Positions 9,075 through 18,610 of a stretch of DNA of 64,000 nt are shown one piece after another (the stretch's first letter is position 1; the number at the start of each line of letters is the position of its first letter). The stretch spans positions 1-64,000 of the forward strand of contig OY282375.1 of NCBI GenBank assembly GCA_958295825.1, given 5' to 3'. The translations under genes were made by a program, and so were the position numbers. Under the pieces are notes generated by a model that saw only the letters and a list, made by a program, of their open reading frames with translations, was not told where the DNA came from and did no database searches. This DNA comes from an uncultured Candidatus Entotheonella sp. GTDB lineage: Bacteria > Tectomicrobia > Entotheonellia > Entotheonellales > Entotheonellaceae.

Positions 9075-9175
9075 GGAACCTCCAGAGCGCCGCGGCGCCG
9101 GTCGTCAGAATTAGGGCATCGAGGGTTGGAAACCGTTACAGCCATGTTAGCGCGTTCGGTCCGCCGTCCGCAAAC

Positions 9176-10771
9176 TCACGCCGGGCTTGCCTGGCTCCGG
9201 GGTCGGCTTGCCAACCGCCGTATGACGGTCCACGCCATGGGTAGGCAGGCCAAGAGGAACGCCACGCCAATCATCAGAAAGCTGTCGCGGAAGCCGGCGG
9301 CAACGGCTTCCAGGTCCATCTGCTGTTTGATCGTCTTCAAGGCTCCCCAATCCGCGCTTCCGTCCATGATTCCAGCTTGATTCAGATAGCGCTTCACGTC
9401 GTCCAGGGCCGTCGCATGGGTGGGTGCCATGGCGTCGTACTCGTGGTAGCTCACCAATTGGTGCGCGGCGCGACGGCGCTCAAAGAACACGCTGGTCACG
9501 GTGACGCCGAGGCTGGCGCCGATGTTGCGCGTGACCCCCATCAGGCCCTGCCCCATGCGCACGTCCTCGGGGGGCAGCATCTGAACGTTGAGCGCTGTCA
9601 GGGAGGTGATGGTCGAAAACATGCACGTACGGTACAAAATGATGTAGCCGATCAGCACGCCGGCGGTCGTCAACGTCGTAACCGTGGCGAAACTCAGGAA
9701 CACGCCGGTGAGCACCATGAACCCGACCATGGCCATGACGGCAGGGGAAATCAGGTCGTTGAGGCGACCGCTGACCACACCGCTCAGGCCCGACACGATC
9801 AGCGCCGGCACGATGATCAGACCGGCCTGCAGTGGTGTGAAACCCATCACCTGTTGGAGAAAGATCGGCACCATGAATTGAGCGCCGAAAAGGCCAATCA
9901 TGTTGAAAAACGCCGTGACGCAGACGTTTCGAAGCCCTGCGCGACGAAACAGCCGCAGATTCACGGCGGGGGAGCGGGTGAACAGTTCCCAAAGTATAAA
10001 CAGGCCGCCGCCGGACGCAGCACCGATGCCCAAGAGCACGATAGTGGACACGGCGGTGTTGCGATCCCGCACCAGGCTGATCGCCAGCAGCAGCGGCACC
10101 AGAAAACCACCCAGGAACATGAGGCCCAGATAGTCGACCGGCTCACGACGCCCCTCTCGTTGCTGCGGCAGCATCAACCACCCCAGCAGCACCGACAGGA
10201 CGCCGGTGGGCAGGCCCATGAAGAAGATCAGACGCCATGAGAGGTGCTCAAGGAAGTAGCCGCCCAGGGTGAACGAAATGATGTGTCCGGCCGACCAGCC
10301 GACGGTGCGCAATCCCAGCGCCAACCCCCGCTGCCGGGCCGGAAACGTCTGCACCAGAATGACCGCCGTCAGGCCCTCCATCGGCCCCAGCGCGATGCCT
10401 TGCAATAGCCGGAAAAACACCAGCATGGGAAGATTAGTGGACAGGCCACAGCCAATCGACGAAATGACGAAGCCCGCCATGATGGTCACGAACAGATTGC
10501 GGTTTCCCATGACCGCGCCCAACCAGCCCAGAATGGGAATCATCAGCGTGCGGGTGATGAGAAAGCCGGTGGTGACCCATTGCGTGGTCGCCAAGTCCGT
10601 ACCAAACGCCGCCATCAGACTGGGAATGGCCAAGTTCACGCTGTTGCCGGCGAACGTCTGGGTTCCCCCCGCCACCAGGACGATGGCGGCCACCAGCCAC
10701 TTGTAGCTCGGCGCTTCGATATCCAACACCAATACGGTAGAGGGACGCGCCCCTTCTACGGCTTCTGCCAT
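9176..10771 (-). CDS. MFS efflux transporter, DHA2 (EmrB/QacA) family
   Basis: A 531-residue inner-membrane protein with about 14 hydrophobic spans, as in the drug:H+ antiporter-2 group. Recognisable parts are WVTTGFLITRTLMIPILGWLGAVMGNR (motif A region), FFRLLQGIALGPMEGLTAVILV (motif C-like) and a long loop with the PVDYLG segment mid-protein. It exports drugs or metabolites using the proton gradient. A second, divergent DHA2 pump is found at 38.9 kb. There is no adjacent membrane fusion protein or regulator. Confidence 0.88.
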   Translation of the reverse strand: MAEAVEGARPSTVLVLDIEAPSYKWLVAAIVLVAGGTQTFAGNSVNLAIPSLMAAFGTDLATTQWVTTGFLITRTLMIPILGWLGAVMGNRNLFVTIMAGFVISSIGCGLSTNLPMLVFFRLLQGIALGPMEGLTAVILVQTFPARQRGLALGLRTVGWSAGHIISFTLGGYFLEHLSWRLIFFMGLPTGVLSVLLGWLMLPQQREGRREPVDYLGLMFLGGFLVPLLLAISLVRDRNTAVSTIVLLGIGAASGGGLFILWELFTRSPAVNLRLFRRAGLRNVCVTAFFNMIGLFGAQFMVPIFLQQVMGFTPLQAGLIIVPALIVSGLSGVVSGRLNDLISPAVMAMVGFMVLTGVFLSFATVTTLTTAGVLIGYIILYRTCMFSTITSLTALNVQMLPPEDVRMGQGLMGVTRNIGASLGVTVTSVFFERRRAAHQLVSYHEYDAMAPTHATALDDVKRYLNQAGIMDGSADWGALKTIKQQMDLEAVAAGFRDSFLMIGVAFLLACLPMAWTVIRRLASRPRSQASPA

Positions 10772-11123
10772 CTTTGTTTCTCTTTTCGGCCCGGTTCTGA
10801 CGTCAAGACACGAGGCAGTGTAACCGAATCAGCGAGGTCGGGTGTCGGTCTCAGAGGGTATTTGCAGGTGTGATGAGATCGGTTCAGAGTAGGGGCCATT
10901 AAGCTAAGAAAACCCCACCCTTGAGGCTGCTTAAGGAACACGGGTCAGCAGGGGATAGCACGAGGCGAATCCGCGGAAGGGGGTGTTTTCAGACTGTCCG
11001 CACCAGATTCTTGTTGTAATCCTGGGGTTCAGGCCCTCGACAACTCGGGTCAGTACCGTACAGTGGGTGCTGACGCGGCTAGGAATCCCCGAACCGAAAG
11101 GACTTCCGCGTGATTACACGGGA
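10772..11123. other. Intergenic region with no recognised feature
   Basis: About 350 bases with no convincing gene, tRNA, terminator or IS end. Short frames here lack ribosome sites and protein-like composition. Confidence 0.4.
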
Positions 11124-11575
11124 CAACGAGCGTCGGCTGTAACATCTACCTGTACGCTTGGAACCCGGCCAAATGGAAGTGGGATGACCTGCAAGAGGGA
11201 ATCGCTTGCGTGAACAGAAACGGCAGCTATAAGAGGCGGTGGGAATGCGGCAACACCAAAAAAGTCGCAATCGGTGATGAGTTCTTATTCGTCTGGCTCG
11301 GAGTTGAGCCAAAGGGCCTCATTGGTTGTGGCTATGTGCGTTCAATCCCTTACGAAGAGCCCCATTGGGATCAAGCAAAGAGGGCCAAAGGCATGACTGC
11401 ACGCTATACGGATATAGTCTTCAGGGTGTTGTCGGAAAGCCCTCTTATTTCGCTGGATGATTTACGGGGCAAGTTTCCCAATTGTAACTGGACCCCACAA
11501 AGGAATTGCGTACAGGTCGCCGACAGCATCGGAGCCGGGGTATTGTCCATCCTTCGCGACCAGACAAACCAATGA
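11124..11575 (+). pseudogene. EVE/PUA-like domain protein, start codon apparently lost
   Basis: Continuous reading in one frame from about 11124 gives YLYAWNPAKWKWDDLQEGI, then SYKRRWECGNTKKVAIGDEF, then GVEPKGLIGCGYVRSIPYEE and GMTARYTDIVF, ending at a stop at 11575. This pattern is the N-terminal sensor-like domain seen in front of HNH endonucleases and in EVE-type modified-base readers. The conserved WNP region lies upstream of the first usable start (GTG 11210) and no ATG opens the frame before the stop near 11111. So either the start is lost or translation begins at GTG with a truncated domain. No nuclease domain follows. Confidence 0.5.
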
Positions 11576-11693
11576 TCACTCTCAACTTCCCCATCTCGCC
11601 GCGCTGCACTTCTCCTAACTTCGCGTGTTTAACAATCCCTTTCGCGCCAGTCTTCGAAGTCCAACAGGTTGCGAAGGAAGAGTAGGAGAAATA

Positions 11694-12111
11694 TGTTGAT
11701 TCGTCTACTCACAACCTTTACCGTATTGCCTGCTAACAGCCTTCGGGTACCCGCTATGTCGGGCTGCTCGCTGAATACAACAGCCGCAGTTAGGGAGACA
11801 GCCGGGAAATACGTATTGATTTTGACTATTTTACTCAGTTTCAATTTGCCAGTTGTAGCCGTTGCTTGGGAAAGTGCCGCGCCACTGCGCGACTTGATGG
11901 AGGTCAATTCCGCCACCGTGGAAGCAGGCGACGGGGAGGCCGACACGGACACCGGCCTGAACCCCTGCTGGTATCGGGTGGCGGACGACATTGTTACAGC
12001 GAGTGGGATGGTTGCACAGACGTATGCCTCACAATGGAGTATGGCAATACGGAAGAGGCAGCTTGTAAGCACAGATGCGAACAAGCGTACAACGCCTGTC
12101 TAGGTAAGTAA
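11694..12111 (+). pseudogene. Small secreted Cys-rich protein, frameshifted
   Basis: The first frame (ATG 11694) gives a short N-terminus with a hydrophobic export-like stretch (YVLILTILLSFNLPVVAVA) and runs on to CWYRVADD. From about 11990 the protein-like signal moves to another frame, which reads HCYSEWDGCTDVCLTMEYG then EAACKHRCEQAYNACLGK and stops at 12111. Six Cys in 40 residues suggest a disulfide-rich secreted domain. The simplest reading is one gene broken by a single indel. No family is recognised. Confidence 0.4.
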
Positions 12112-12216
12112 GACTCTAAACCCTGACCGGCGCGGCGGAGTGTTCGGGCCTGTCGCGCCACATCAGGACGGGGACGGTTTCGCAGAGGTCATCACGATGA
12201 AACCGGAGGATACAGC

Positions 12217-12435
12217 ATGACCGAATTATGGCCGGTCGTCGGTGTGGGCGTGGCATTAGCGGGCTTGCAGTGGCGCCTGCACGCCAGCTTGAGCGGACGC
12301 TTCGACCGTATGGAGGCGTGCTTTGACCACATGCAAGAGGACCTGACCAGCGTCAAGGAACGCCTGACGGCGGTTGAAACCACCCTCGACTTGCTCATCA
12401 AGGGCCTGCACATAGAGGTTAAGGAGAGGGGTTAG
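12217..12435 (+). CDS. Small membrane-anchored coiled-coil protein (72 aa)
   Basis: The start at ATG 12217 follows a good CGGAGG. Residues 1-17 (MTELWPVVGVGVALAGL) form one membrane span. The rest is heptad-like with repeated acidic/basic residues (FDRMEACFDHMQEDLTSVKERLTAVETTL), consistent with a coiled coil exposed on one side of the membrane. There is no known function. A protein of similar plan, one hydrophobic segment then coiled coil, is encoded at 41637-41945. Confidence 0.6.
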   Translation: MTELWPVVGVGVALAGLQWRLHASLSGRFDRMEACFDHMQEDLTSVKERLTAVETTLDLLIKGLHIEVKERG

Positions 12436-12505
12436 TAGAACTTCACAAAAAAAACGCGCCGCCCATCCCCCACATCGGACAAATTCTCTTCGTCATCACG
12501 CCACC

Positions 12506-12712
12506 TCAACTGTAATGTCTTTGCTCTGAGCCCCCGGATGCGTTTCCGTATACGCCCTGAATCATCATCCGGTAGGCGTCTCGGATGTTGTCTTCAAGTT
12601 CTTCAAGCGACACGCCCTAGCTGAACACACCGGGAACCTCTTTCAGCTTGCCGACGTATCAGTTGTCATATTCGTCATTCAGCCAATACTCAAAGGTAAA
12701 ATGTCGTTGCAT
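12506..12712 (-). pseudogene. hicB: HicB-family antitoxin with two in-frame stops
   Basis: Reading from ATG 12712 gives MQRHFTFEYWLNDEYDN, a TGA, YVGKLKEVPGVFS, a TAG, then GVSLEELEDNIRDAYRMM, and a stop at 12506. The intact family sequence would have Trp at the first stop and Gln at the second, so both are point nonsense mutations in an otherwise complete 68-residue HicB fold. No hicA toxin gene is adjacent. This is one of three broken hic loci in the window. Confidence 0.7.
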
Positions 12713-12802
12713 CGCATGTTCCTCATCCAACGCCAAGCAGCTACACGCTAACCCGTTTGCTCCATTATAACGTCAGATGCGGTCTACAAGGGAGAACACG
12801 AA

Positions 12803-14011
12803 ATGGCCACGACACACCTCGACTACGCCAGTCTATTCGCCAAAAACGCGCCCGAAGGGTCAGCAGCGCCCTGGGGCGGATTTCCGACCTACAACTTCGT
12901 CGGCGGCCATAACAACCCCGAGACGATACCGGTTGAAGACTTCGTCGAATCCTCCGCCCGCGTGCTGCGGCAGGAAGGCCAGAACCTGGCGACTTACAAC
13001 ATGGAAAGCGGTCCTCAAGGCTACACCGGGCTGCGCGGATTCCTTGTCGAGAAACTGGCTCATTATCGCGGCCTGCGGGCGCCCGACGAAAACATCCTGA
13101 TCACCTCGGGCTCCAACCAGGGCATCGAACTCATCAACGAAGTCTTGCTGGAACCCGGCGACACCGTCATCGCCGAACTCTTCACGTATCAAGGCGTGGT
13201 GGGCCGGTGGCGCAAGCTGCAGGTGAACGTGGTCGGCGTTCCGCTGGACGAAGACGGCATGCGCATGGACGCCTTGGCCGCAACGCTGGCCGACCTTCGC
13301 CGCAACGACGTCAGGCCCAAATTCATCTACACCATTCCCACCCTGCAAAACCCCACCGGCACGGTGCTCAGCCTGGAACGACGCCACGAGATGCTGCGCC
13401 TCAGCCGGGAATACGGGGTGCCGATCTTCGAGGACGAATGCTACGCCGACCTGATCTGGGAAGGCGAATGGCCGCCGGCCATCTACGGCCTGGACGACAG
13501 CCATCACGTGCTGCACGTCGGCTCCTTCTCCAAGTCCCTATCGCCCGCCCTGCGCCTCGGCTACGTCGTAGCGCCGTGGCAGGTGCTGAGCCGCATGCTG
13601 GCTTGCAAGACGGATGGTGGAACCGGCGCGTTGGGGCAGATGGTGGTAGCGGACTTTTTCCAGAACCATTACGAGGAGCACATGGACAAGCTGCGGACAA
13701 GCCTGAAGGTCCGGTTGCAGACGCTGGCTGACGCCCTCGTCGAGCACTTCGGCTCGTCCGTCGAATTCCATTCGCCGCGCGGCGGCATGTTCCTGTGGGT
13801 TAAATTTCCGCCGGAGGTGGACACCCTAAAATTGGCAGGGCCGGCGCTGGAAGCAGGCATTGCATACAATCCCGGACCCGAGTGGGCCGTGGAGCCCGAC
13901 GCGGCGCGCAACTACCTGAGGCTGTGTTACGCCCTGCCGTCTGAGCAGCTCATCAGGGATGGGATCGCCAAACTGGCGCAAGTCTTCCGACGGGAGGCAG
14001 GCATCCCCTGA
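12803..14011 (+). CDS. PLP-dependent aminotransferase, class I/II
   Basis: A 402-residue fold-type I aminotransferase of the group that includes 2-aminoadipate aminotransferase and the catalytic part of MocR proteins. The PLP-binding Lys is about residue 244 in GSFSKSLSPALRLGY. The family blocks SGSNQGIELI, YTIPTLQNPTG, DECYADLIW and the carboxylate-binding Arg in NYLRLCYA are present. It transfers an amino group between an amino acid and a 2-oxoacid in the cytoplasm. The substrate is not determined. The gene stands alone and converges with a VOC gene. Confidence 0.88.
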   Translation: MATTHLDYASLFAKNAPEGSAAPWGGFPTYNFVGGHNNPETIPVEDFVESSARVLRQEGQNLATYNMESGPQGYTGLRGFLVEKLAHYRGLRAPDENILITSGSNQGIELINEVLLEPGDTVIAELFTYQGVVGRWRKLQVNVVGVPLDEDGMRMDALAATLADLRRNDVRPKFIYTIPTLQNPTGTVLSLERRHEMLRLSREYGVPIFEDECYADLIWEGEWPPAIYGLDDSHHVLHVGSFSKSLSPALRLGYVVAPWQVLSRMLACKTDGGTGALGQMVVADFFQNHYEEHMDKLRTSLKVRLQTLADALVEHFGSSVEFHSPRGGMFLWVKFPPEVDTLKLAGPALEAGIAYNPGPEWAVEPDAARNYLRLCYALPSEQLIRDGIAKLAQVFRREAGIP

Positions 14012-14045
14012 CGGCGCCGACGGTTTGCGCCGCGGGCCGCCGAGG

Positions 14046-14453
14046 TTATTCGTAAATCATCCATTCCAGCAGATTGTCATCCGGATCGCGGGCATACAGG
14101 CTCAACGACGGCGCTTTGCCGCGCTCGCGCCCGCCCGATCGCGGCACCGGGCCTTGGATGATCGTAACGCCTGCTTCCTCCAGCATGCGCTGGCAATCGG
14201 TCAGGCTGCCTTCCCACACGAAGCAAATGTCCGTGCAGCCGGGCACCGCCGTCGGGCCTCGCAGCCCGGCAGTAAACCCTTCGGGGTGCACGTTGATTTT
14301 CGATTCTCCCACCTGGATCGAGAAAATCGGCATCTCGCCGGCCCGCCATTCCGCCTCGTTGTTGATGGAAAAACCGAGGCGCTTGTAAAACTCAAGCAGT
14401 GCCTCGGCGTTTGCTGTCGGCATGGCGATATGATCAATTCCAACAGTTGCCAT
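14046..14453 (-). CDS. VOC-superfamily protein (glyoxalase/dioxygenase fold)
   Basis: A 135-residue vicinal-oxygen-chelate protein. The start MATVGIDHIAMPT has the metal-ligand His of the first beta-alpha module, and the end YARDPDDNLLEWMIY has the ligand Glu. Middle part: FSIQVGESKINVHPEG. Members include glyoxalase I, fosfomycin-resistance and ring-cleavage enzymes; this short form cannot be assigned further. It lies 43 bases downstream of valS on the same strand and may be read through from it. Confidence 0.82.
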   Translation of the reverse strand: MATVGIDHIAMPTANAEALLEFYKRLGFSINNEAEWRAGEMPIFSIQVGESKINVHPEGFTAGLRGPTAVPGCTDICFVWEGSLTDCQRMLEEAGVTIIQGPVPRSGGRERGKAPSLSLYARDPDDNLLEWMIYE

Positions 14454-14496
14454 TGAATCCCCTCCTTTTGCTGCATCGCCTGACCGATCGCAGGGG

Positions 14497-17400
14497 TTAC
14501 GTCAGGGCTGCCAGGGCCATCTCCACGTTGTTCATTTCTGCCTCACACGCCGCCAAGCGGTCGCGCTCCTTCTGCACGACTTCCGGGCTCGCCTTGCTGA
14601 GAAACTGCTCGTTTGCCAGCTTACGCTGCGAGCCGGCTATGCGGCCAAGAAGCTGATCCCGCTGCGTGGTCAAACGGTCGAGTTCCTTTGTAAGGTCAAT
14701 CATACCCGGCACATAAACTTCGACACCGCCCACCACGACGGTGGCGGCATCCGGGGTGCGCTGCACGTCGGGCGCGATGTCAACGGCATCGAGGCGTGCC
14801 ATGTTCATAAGCAGGTCGGTCACGCTGCGCAGCGTCTCGGCATCGTCATTATTGGCCCGGATGCGGGCGGAGACCCGGGCTTTCGGCGGGATCGTGTACT
14901 TGCTGCGCAGGTCGCGTATGCCGCGTACGACTTCCTGCAGAAACGCGATGCGCGCCTCGATAGCGGTGTCCTGCCAAACCGCCTCTGGGGTGGGCCAAGG
15001 GGCATGGATCAGCAGCGACGAAACCGCTAACGGCTCGTGGATACCACGCCGCGGCGCCTGCTCGTTGAGGGCTTCCCAGAGGCGCTCGGTCAGGTGCGGC
15101 ACAAATGGGTGAAAAAGACGCAACACCTGATCAATGGCCACCGCCAGGACCTGCTGCGCGACGTCGGACTGAGCAGCGTCGCGCAAGCGCGGCTTGATGA
15201 ATTCGAGATACCAATCGCACAACTCATTCCAGAAGAAGTCCCGCGCCGCCCATAGCGCGGCCGCCGGGTTATAGGATGTCAGGTGGCCGTTCACGGTCTC
15301 GACTGCGTGGGAAAGCCGCGACAGAATCCAGCGGTCTGCGATGGCGAGGTCATCGGCATTCAAGGGCTGAAAAGCAACATTGGTCAGATTCATGAGAGCA
15401 AAGCGCACTGCATTCAGCAGCTTGTTGCAGAAATTGCGTCCCGCCTCGAAGCGCTCGCTCACCAGCTTGGCAGCCGGCACGCCGGGCATGGTGCCGAGAA
15501 CGTCGAACTCCTTCCCCGTCGCCGGACACAGGTAGGTAAAAATGCTCTGCCCGTGCTGCGCCGTAGCCAAGTCGATGAGGTCACCCGTGTACGGCGAGAT
15601 CGCCTGCACCGGCAGGCGGATATCCTGCATGCCGGTCTGCATGTCGCACAGCACGTAGCGCATGGCGTCGGCACCGTAGCGGTCGATGATGTCCACGGGG
15701 TCGATGCCGTTGCCTTTGGACTTGCTCATGCGTTCGCCCTTGCCGTCGAGGATGTTGGCGTGGATGAACACGTCGGTGAACGGCACGTCGCCCATGTTGT
15801 AAAGGCCCATGATGACCATGCGGGCTACCCACAGGGTGATGATGTCGCGCCCGGTGACCAGACATGAGCCGGGGTAGTAATAGGACAGGATGTCGGGAAA
15901 GCCGTTCTGGCTTCGCATGGGCGGCTGGCCTGCGTTGCCCACGGCGGTTTCCGGGTCGGGCCATCCGAGGGTGCTTTGTGGCCACAAACCGCTGGAAAAC
16001 CAAGTGTCAAGCACGTCCGGGTCCTGCGTCAGACCCTGATCGGCGCACGTCTGGGCCAACGCCGTCTCAGCTTCGAGGTCTCGCAGGCAAGCCATGACTT
16101 CCACTTCGCTGCCCGCGGCGAAGGATTTGGGTAGGTCGCGTGCGTCGTCGGCAGTTTGCAGCACGACGTTCGTCCCGTTGGCATCGACCAGACGCAAGCA
16201 CAGGTCGCCCCGCTCGAGATGCGGCGTGAGCGCGCTCAAAACGTCCTGCAGGGTGCTGCCCGTGAACGTGCCGGCCCACACCGGAATGCGATGCCCCCAC
16301 CAAAGCTGGCGGCTGATGCACCAATCCCGTTTTTCGCCCAGCCATTGCAGGTACGTGTTGCCGTAGCGTACCGGGTCGGGATGGAAACTGACGTTGCGGC
16401 CGGTCGACGAGCGCCAAGCGCCCTGCGCCGCATCCATCGCCGCCTGCGCCAGGCCGGGTGCCGAAAAGGCATTCGGCGTGCCGCGCCCGCAGACGATACC
16501 GCCGTCAACGTCCCCCATTTTGACGAACCACTGCCTGGAGAGATACGGCTCGATCGGCGTCTTGGAACGATCCGAGTGGCCGATCTCGATATCACGCGCC
16601 TCCCTGGCTTCCAGCAGGTCGCGCGCCTGCAAATCCGCCACTACACGCTCGCGGGCCATGAGGCGGTCCAGACCCGCGTAGGGCCCGGCGTTGGCGTTCA
16701 GGGTGCCGTCTTCGTTGAGGATATTGATGCGGTCGATTGCGTCCTGGTGCCGTGTCCACACGTCATGGTCGTTCGGGTCGTGCGCCGGGGTGATCTTCAC
16801 GCAGCCGCTGCCGAGCTCGGGTTTGGCCCACTCGTCGCAAATCAGCGGCATGGGGCGGTCCAGCAGGGGCAAGCGCACCTGGCGGTCCTCCTGAGCCATG
16901 CGGACCAAGGCGAGCAGTGTGGGCAGATGGCTGGCCTGCCGCTCTTCGAGTCGCGCCACCTCCGCCGTCAGAGTGGCCTGCTCGCGTGGCGGCGCCTGCG
17001 CCAAGCGGTGCCGCGTCTCGGTAATGCGGGCCGCGAGAACGCCCGCCGGGTCGGGATGACAGGCCACCGCGGCGTCGCCGAGCATGGTCTCCGGGCGCGT
17101 CGTGGCTACCACCACATGGGTCGGCTCGCCCGGCTGCGGGTCCACGACCGGGTACCGCAGATAGTAGAAATGGCCCTGCACGGTCTCATAAACAATCTCG
17201 TCATCGGCGACGGCTGTTTGGAGTTGACAGTCCCAATTGACCAAGCGATGACCACGGAAAATCAGGCCGTCGCGGAACATCGCAAAGAACGTCCAGCGCA
17301 CGGCATGCGCGCACACCGGGTCCATGGTGAAGCGCTGGCGGTCCCAGTCGCACGAGCAACCCATGCTCTGCTGTTGCTGGACGATGCGCTTCTGGTACTG

Positions 17401-17769
17401 ATCTTTCCACTCCCAAATGCGTTTTTCCAGCCCGGCGCGCCCCACGTCGTGGCGCGTCCTGCCCTCCAGCTCCAGAAGACGCTTCTCCACGACGGCCTGG
17501 GTAGCGATGCCGGCGTGGTCGGTGCCGGGCATCCACAGCGCGTTGTCGCCCATCATGCGGTGCCATCGAGTCAGCAGGTCCTGCATGACGTTGTCCATAG
17601 CATGACCCATGTGCAAGGCGCCGGTGACGTTGGGCAACGGCATCATGATGACGTAAGGATTCGGATTGTTATCCGGGAATGCTGCAAACGCCTTGGCATT
17701 CAGCCAGCGGGCGAATATATGCTTTTCGATCTCCGCGGGCTCGTATTGTTTGGGTAGCTCACTGGACAT
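14497..17769 (-). CDS. valS: Valine--tRNA ligase
   Basis: A class-Ia synthetase of 1090 residues, longer than the 950 or so of E. coli. The HIGH motif is HMGH at 53-56 (PNVTGALHMGHAM) and the KMSKS loop is RMSKSKGNG at about 679. The CP1 editing domain has TTRPETMLGD at 223-232 and ends with GSGCVKITPAHDPND. Within it, residues 241-297 are an extra charged helical insert. A second extra segment (YTGDLIDLATAQ...YLCPATGKEFDV) follows KMSKS. The C-terminus keeps the usual coiled-coil tRNA-binding arm (DLTKELDRLTTQRDQL). The start at 17769 has AAGGAGG; a longer in-frame N-terminus is possible but lacks similarity. Confidence 0.95.
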   Translation of the reverse strand: MSSELPKQYEPAEIEKHIFARWLNAKAFAAFPDNNPNPYVIMMPLPNVTGALHMGHAMDNVMQDLLTRWHRMMGDNALWMPGTDHAGIATQAVVEKRLLELEGRTRHDVGRAGLEKRIWEWKDQYQKRIVQQQQSMGCSCDWDRQRFTMDPVCAHAVRWTFFAMFRDGLIFRGHRLVNWDCQLQTAVADDEIVYETVQGHFYYLRYPVVDPQPGEPTHVVVATTRPETMLGDAAVACHPDPAGVLAARITETRHRLAQAPPREQATLTAEVARLEERQASHLPTLLALVRMAQEDRQVRLPLLDRPMPLICDEWAKPELGSGCVKITPAHDPNDHDVWTRHQDAIDRINILNEDGTLNANAGPYAGLDRLMARERVVADLQARDLLEAREARDIEIGHSDRSKTPIEPYLSRQWFVKMGDVDGGIVCGRGTPNAFSAPGLAQAAMDAAQGAWRSSTGRNVSFHPDPVRYGNTYLQWLGEKRDWCISRQLWWGHRIPVWAGTFTGSTLQDVLSALTPHLERGDLCLRLVDANGTNVVLQTADDARDLPKSFAAGSEVEVMACLRDLEAETALAQTCADQGLTQDPDVLDTWFSSGLWPQSTLGWPDPETAVGNAGQPPMRSQNGFPDILSYYYPGSCLVTGRDIITLWVARMVIMGLYNMGDVPFTDVFIHANILDGKGERMSKSKGNGIDPVDIIDRYGADAMRYVLCDMQTGMQDIRLPVQAISPYTGDLIDLATAQHGQSIFTYLCPATGKEFDVLGTMPGVPAAKLVSERFEAGRNFCNKLLNAVRFALMNLTNVAFQPLNADDLAIADRWILSRLSHAVETVNGHLTSYNPAAALWAARDFFWNELCDWYLEFIKPRLRDAAQSDVAQQVLAVAIDQVLRLFHPFVPHLTERLWEALNEQAPRRGIHEPLAVSSLLIHAPWPTPEAVWQDTAIEARIAFLQEVVRGIRDLRSKYTIPPKARVSARIRANNDDAETLRSVTDLLMNMARLDAVDIAPDVQRTPDAATVVVGGVEVYVPGMIDLTKELDRLTTQRDQLLGRIAGSQRKLANEQFLSKASPEVVQKERDRLAACEAEMNNVEMALAALT

Positions 17770-17987
17770 GGAACCGCCTTCCTTGAGGTTGGAAACCGTA
17801 GTGGAGTTTGGCTTGATCACCCGCTGGCGGTCGCCGGCAGGTCCTGTCAGGGCTGGAAAGCCGGGGCATTCTAGCCGTGACGAAACAAGCACGCAACTCG
17901 CCGGAGCCTCCCGGGACGGCGTTAGTGACGCCTTTGCCAACAGCTTGCAGTGTATATATGAATGTGCAACACTTACCACTCAGCTTT

Positions 17988-18140
17988 AGAGTCTGTTCCT
18001 AAAGTCGGTACATTTTCAAAGCAGGCAGGATGTTCACCGATTGCAGGGTGTTTGACGCCAAAAAGCGCCCTGGAAATGGTGGGTGTTTACCCGATGCCGG
18101 CAAAATAACAGAGCTAGTTCGGACTTATAGAACAGACTCT
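17988..18140. repeat. 153-bp MITE-like element with GAGTCTGTTC ends
   Basis: AGAGTCTGTTC at 17988-17998 is repeated inverted as GAACAGACTCT at 18130-18140, and similarity continues a few bases inward. TTA lies on both outer sides, consistent with a 3-base TNA target duplication as made by some IS5-family transposases. It sits between valS and the tRNA cluster and has no gene. Confidence 0.45.
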
Positions 18141-18224
18141 TACATTTTGATTAGTACAAACCCCTTCGATTCTAGGCGCCTTGGCGTCGAATCGTTGCGG
18201 GTCGTGGTTTCGCCGAACGTCGAA

Positions 18225-18299
18225 GGTGGGCGTAGCTCAGCTCGGTAGAGCACTGGATTGTGGCTCCAGTGGTCGTGGGTTCAAATCCCATCGCTCACC
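18225..18299 (+). tRNA. tRNA-His (GTG)
   Basis: The acceptor stem GTGGGCG pairs with CGCTCAC, and the extra 5' G at 18225 faces C73 as in all tRNA-His. The anticodon arm CTGGA-TTGTGGC-TCCAG gives anticodon GTG. The T arm GTGGG-TTCAAAT-CCCAT is normal. CCA is not encoded. Confidence 0.92.
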
Positions 18300-18396
18300 T
18301 TCCACCAACGTACTTTTGTTCCTCAAGGCGTGCCCGTATTGTCGGGGTCGGGCCGCATTGCGGGATGCGGCACCTAGTGAGTCTAAAACAAGAACT

Positions 18397-18469
18397 GGGC
18401 CGCTAGCTCAACTGGTAGAGCAACGGACTCTTAATCCGTCGGTTGAAGGTTCGATTCCTTCGCGGCTCA
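18397..18469 (+). tRNA. tRNA-Lys (CTT)
   Basis: The acceptor GGGCCGC pairs with GCGGCTC with one G-U. The anticodon arm ACGGA-CTCTTAA-TCCGT gives anticodon CTT. The T arm is GAAGG-TTCGATT-CCTTC. CCA is not encoded. Confidence 0.9.
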
Positions 18470-18474
18470 TCATC

Positions 18475-18558
18475 GGCTGCCTGGTGAAATTGGTAGACAC
18501 GCTGGCCTTAGGAGCCAGTACCCTCACAGGTGTCCGAGTTCGAGTCTCGGGGCAGCCA
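18475..18558 (+). tRNA. tRNA-Leu (TAG)
   Basis: The acceptor GGCTGCC pairs perfectly with GGCAGCC. The anticodon arm CTGGC-CTTAGGA-GCCAG gives TAG. The long variable arm (TACCCTCACAGGTGT) is as in class-II tRNAs. It is six bases after tRNA-Lys and 52 bases before tig, so the three tRNAs and tig may share a transcript. Confidence 0.92.
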
Positions 18559-18610
18559 TTCCAAGACACCCGCGCAGAGAGGGCAAGCGAGTCATTGGGA
18601 ATATCCAGCG

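Noticed and set aside
12659..12661. TGA at a Trp position of hicB and of the IS630 remnant as evidence for UGA=Trp recoding
   Set aside because: UGA ends many intact genes here (for example trpG and the leader peptide), and both hicB and the IS remnant have further lesions.
16156..17757. A 533-codon plus-strand open frame opposite valS
   Set aside because: Antisense shadow in a GC-rich gene; no ribosome site and no recognisable protein family, while valS motifs are complete on the other strand.
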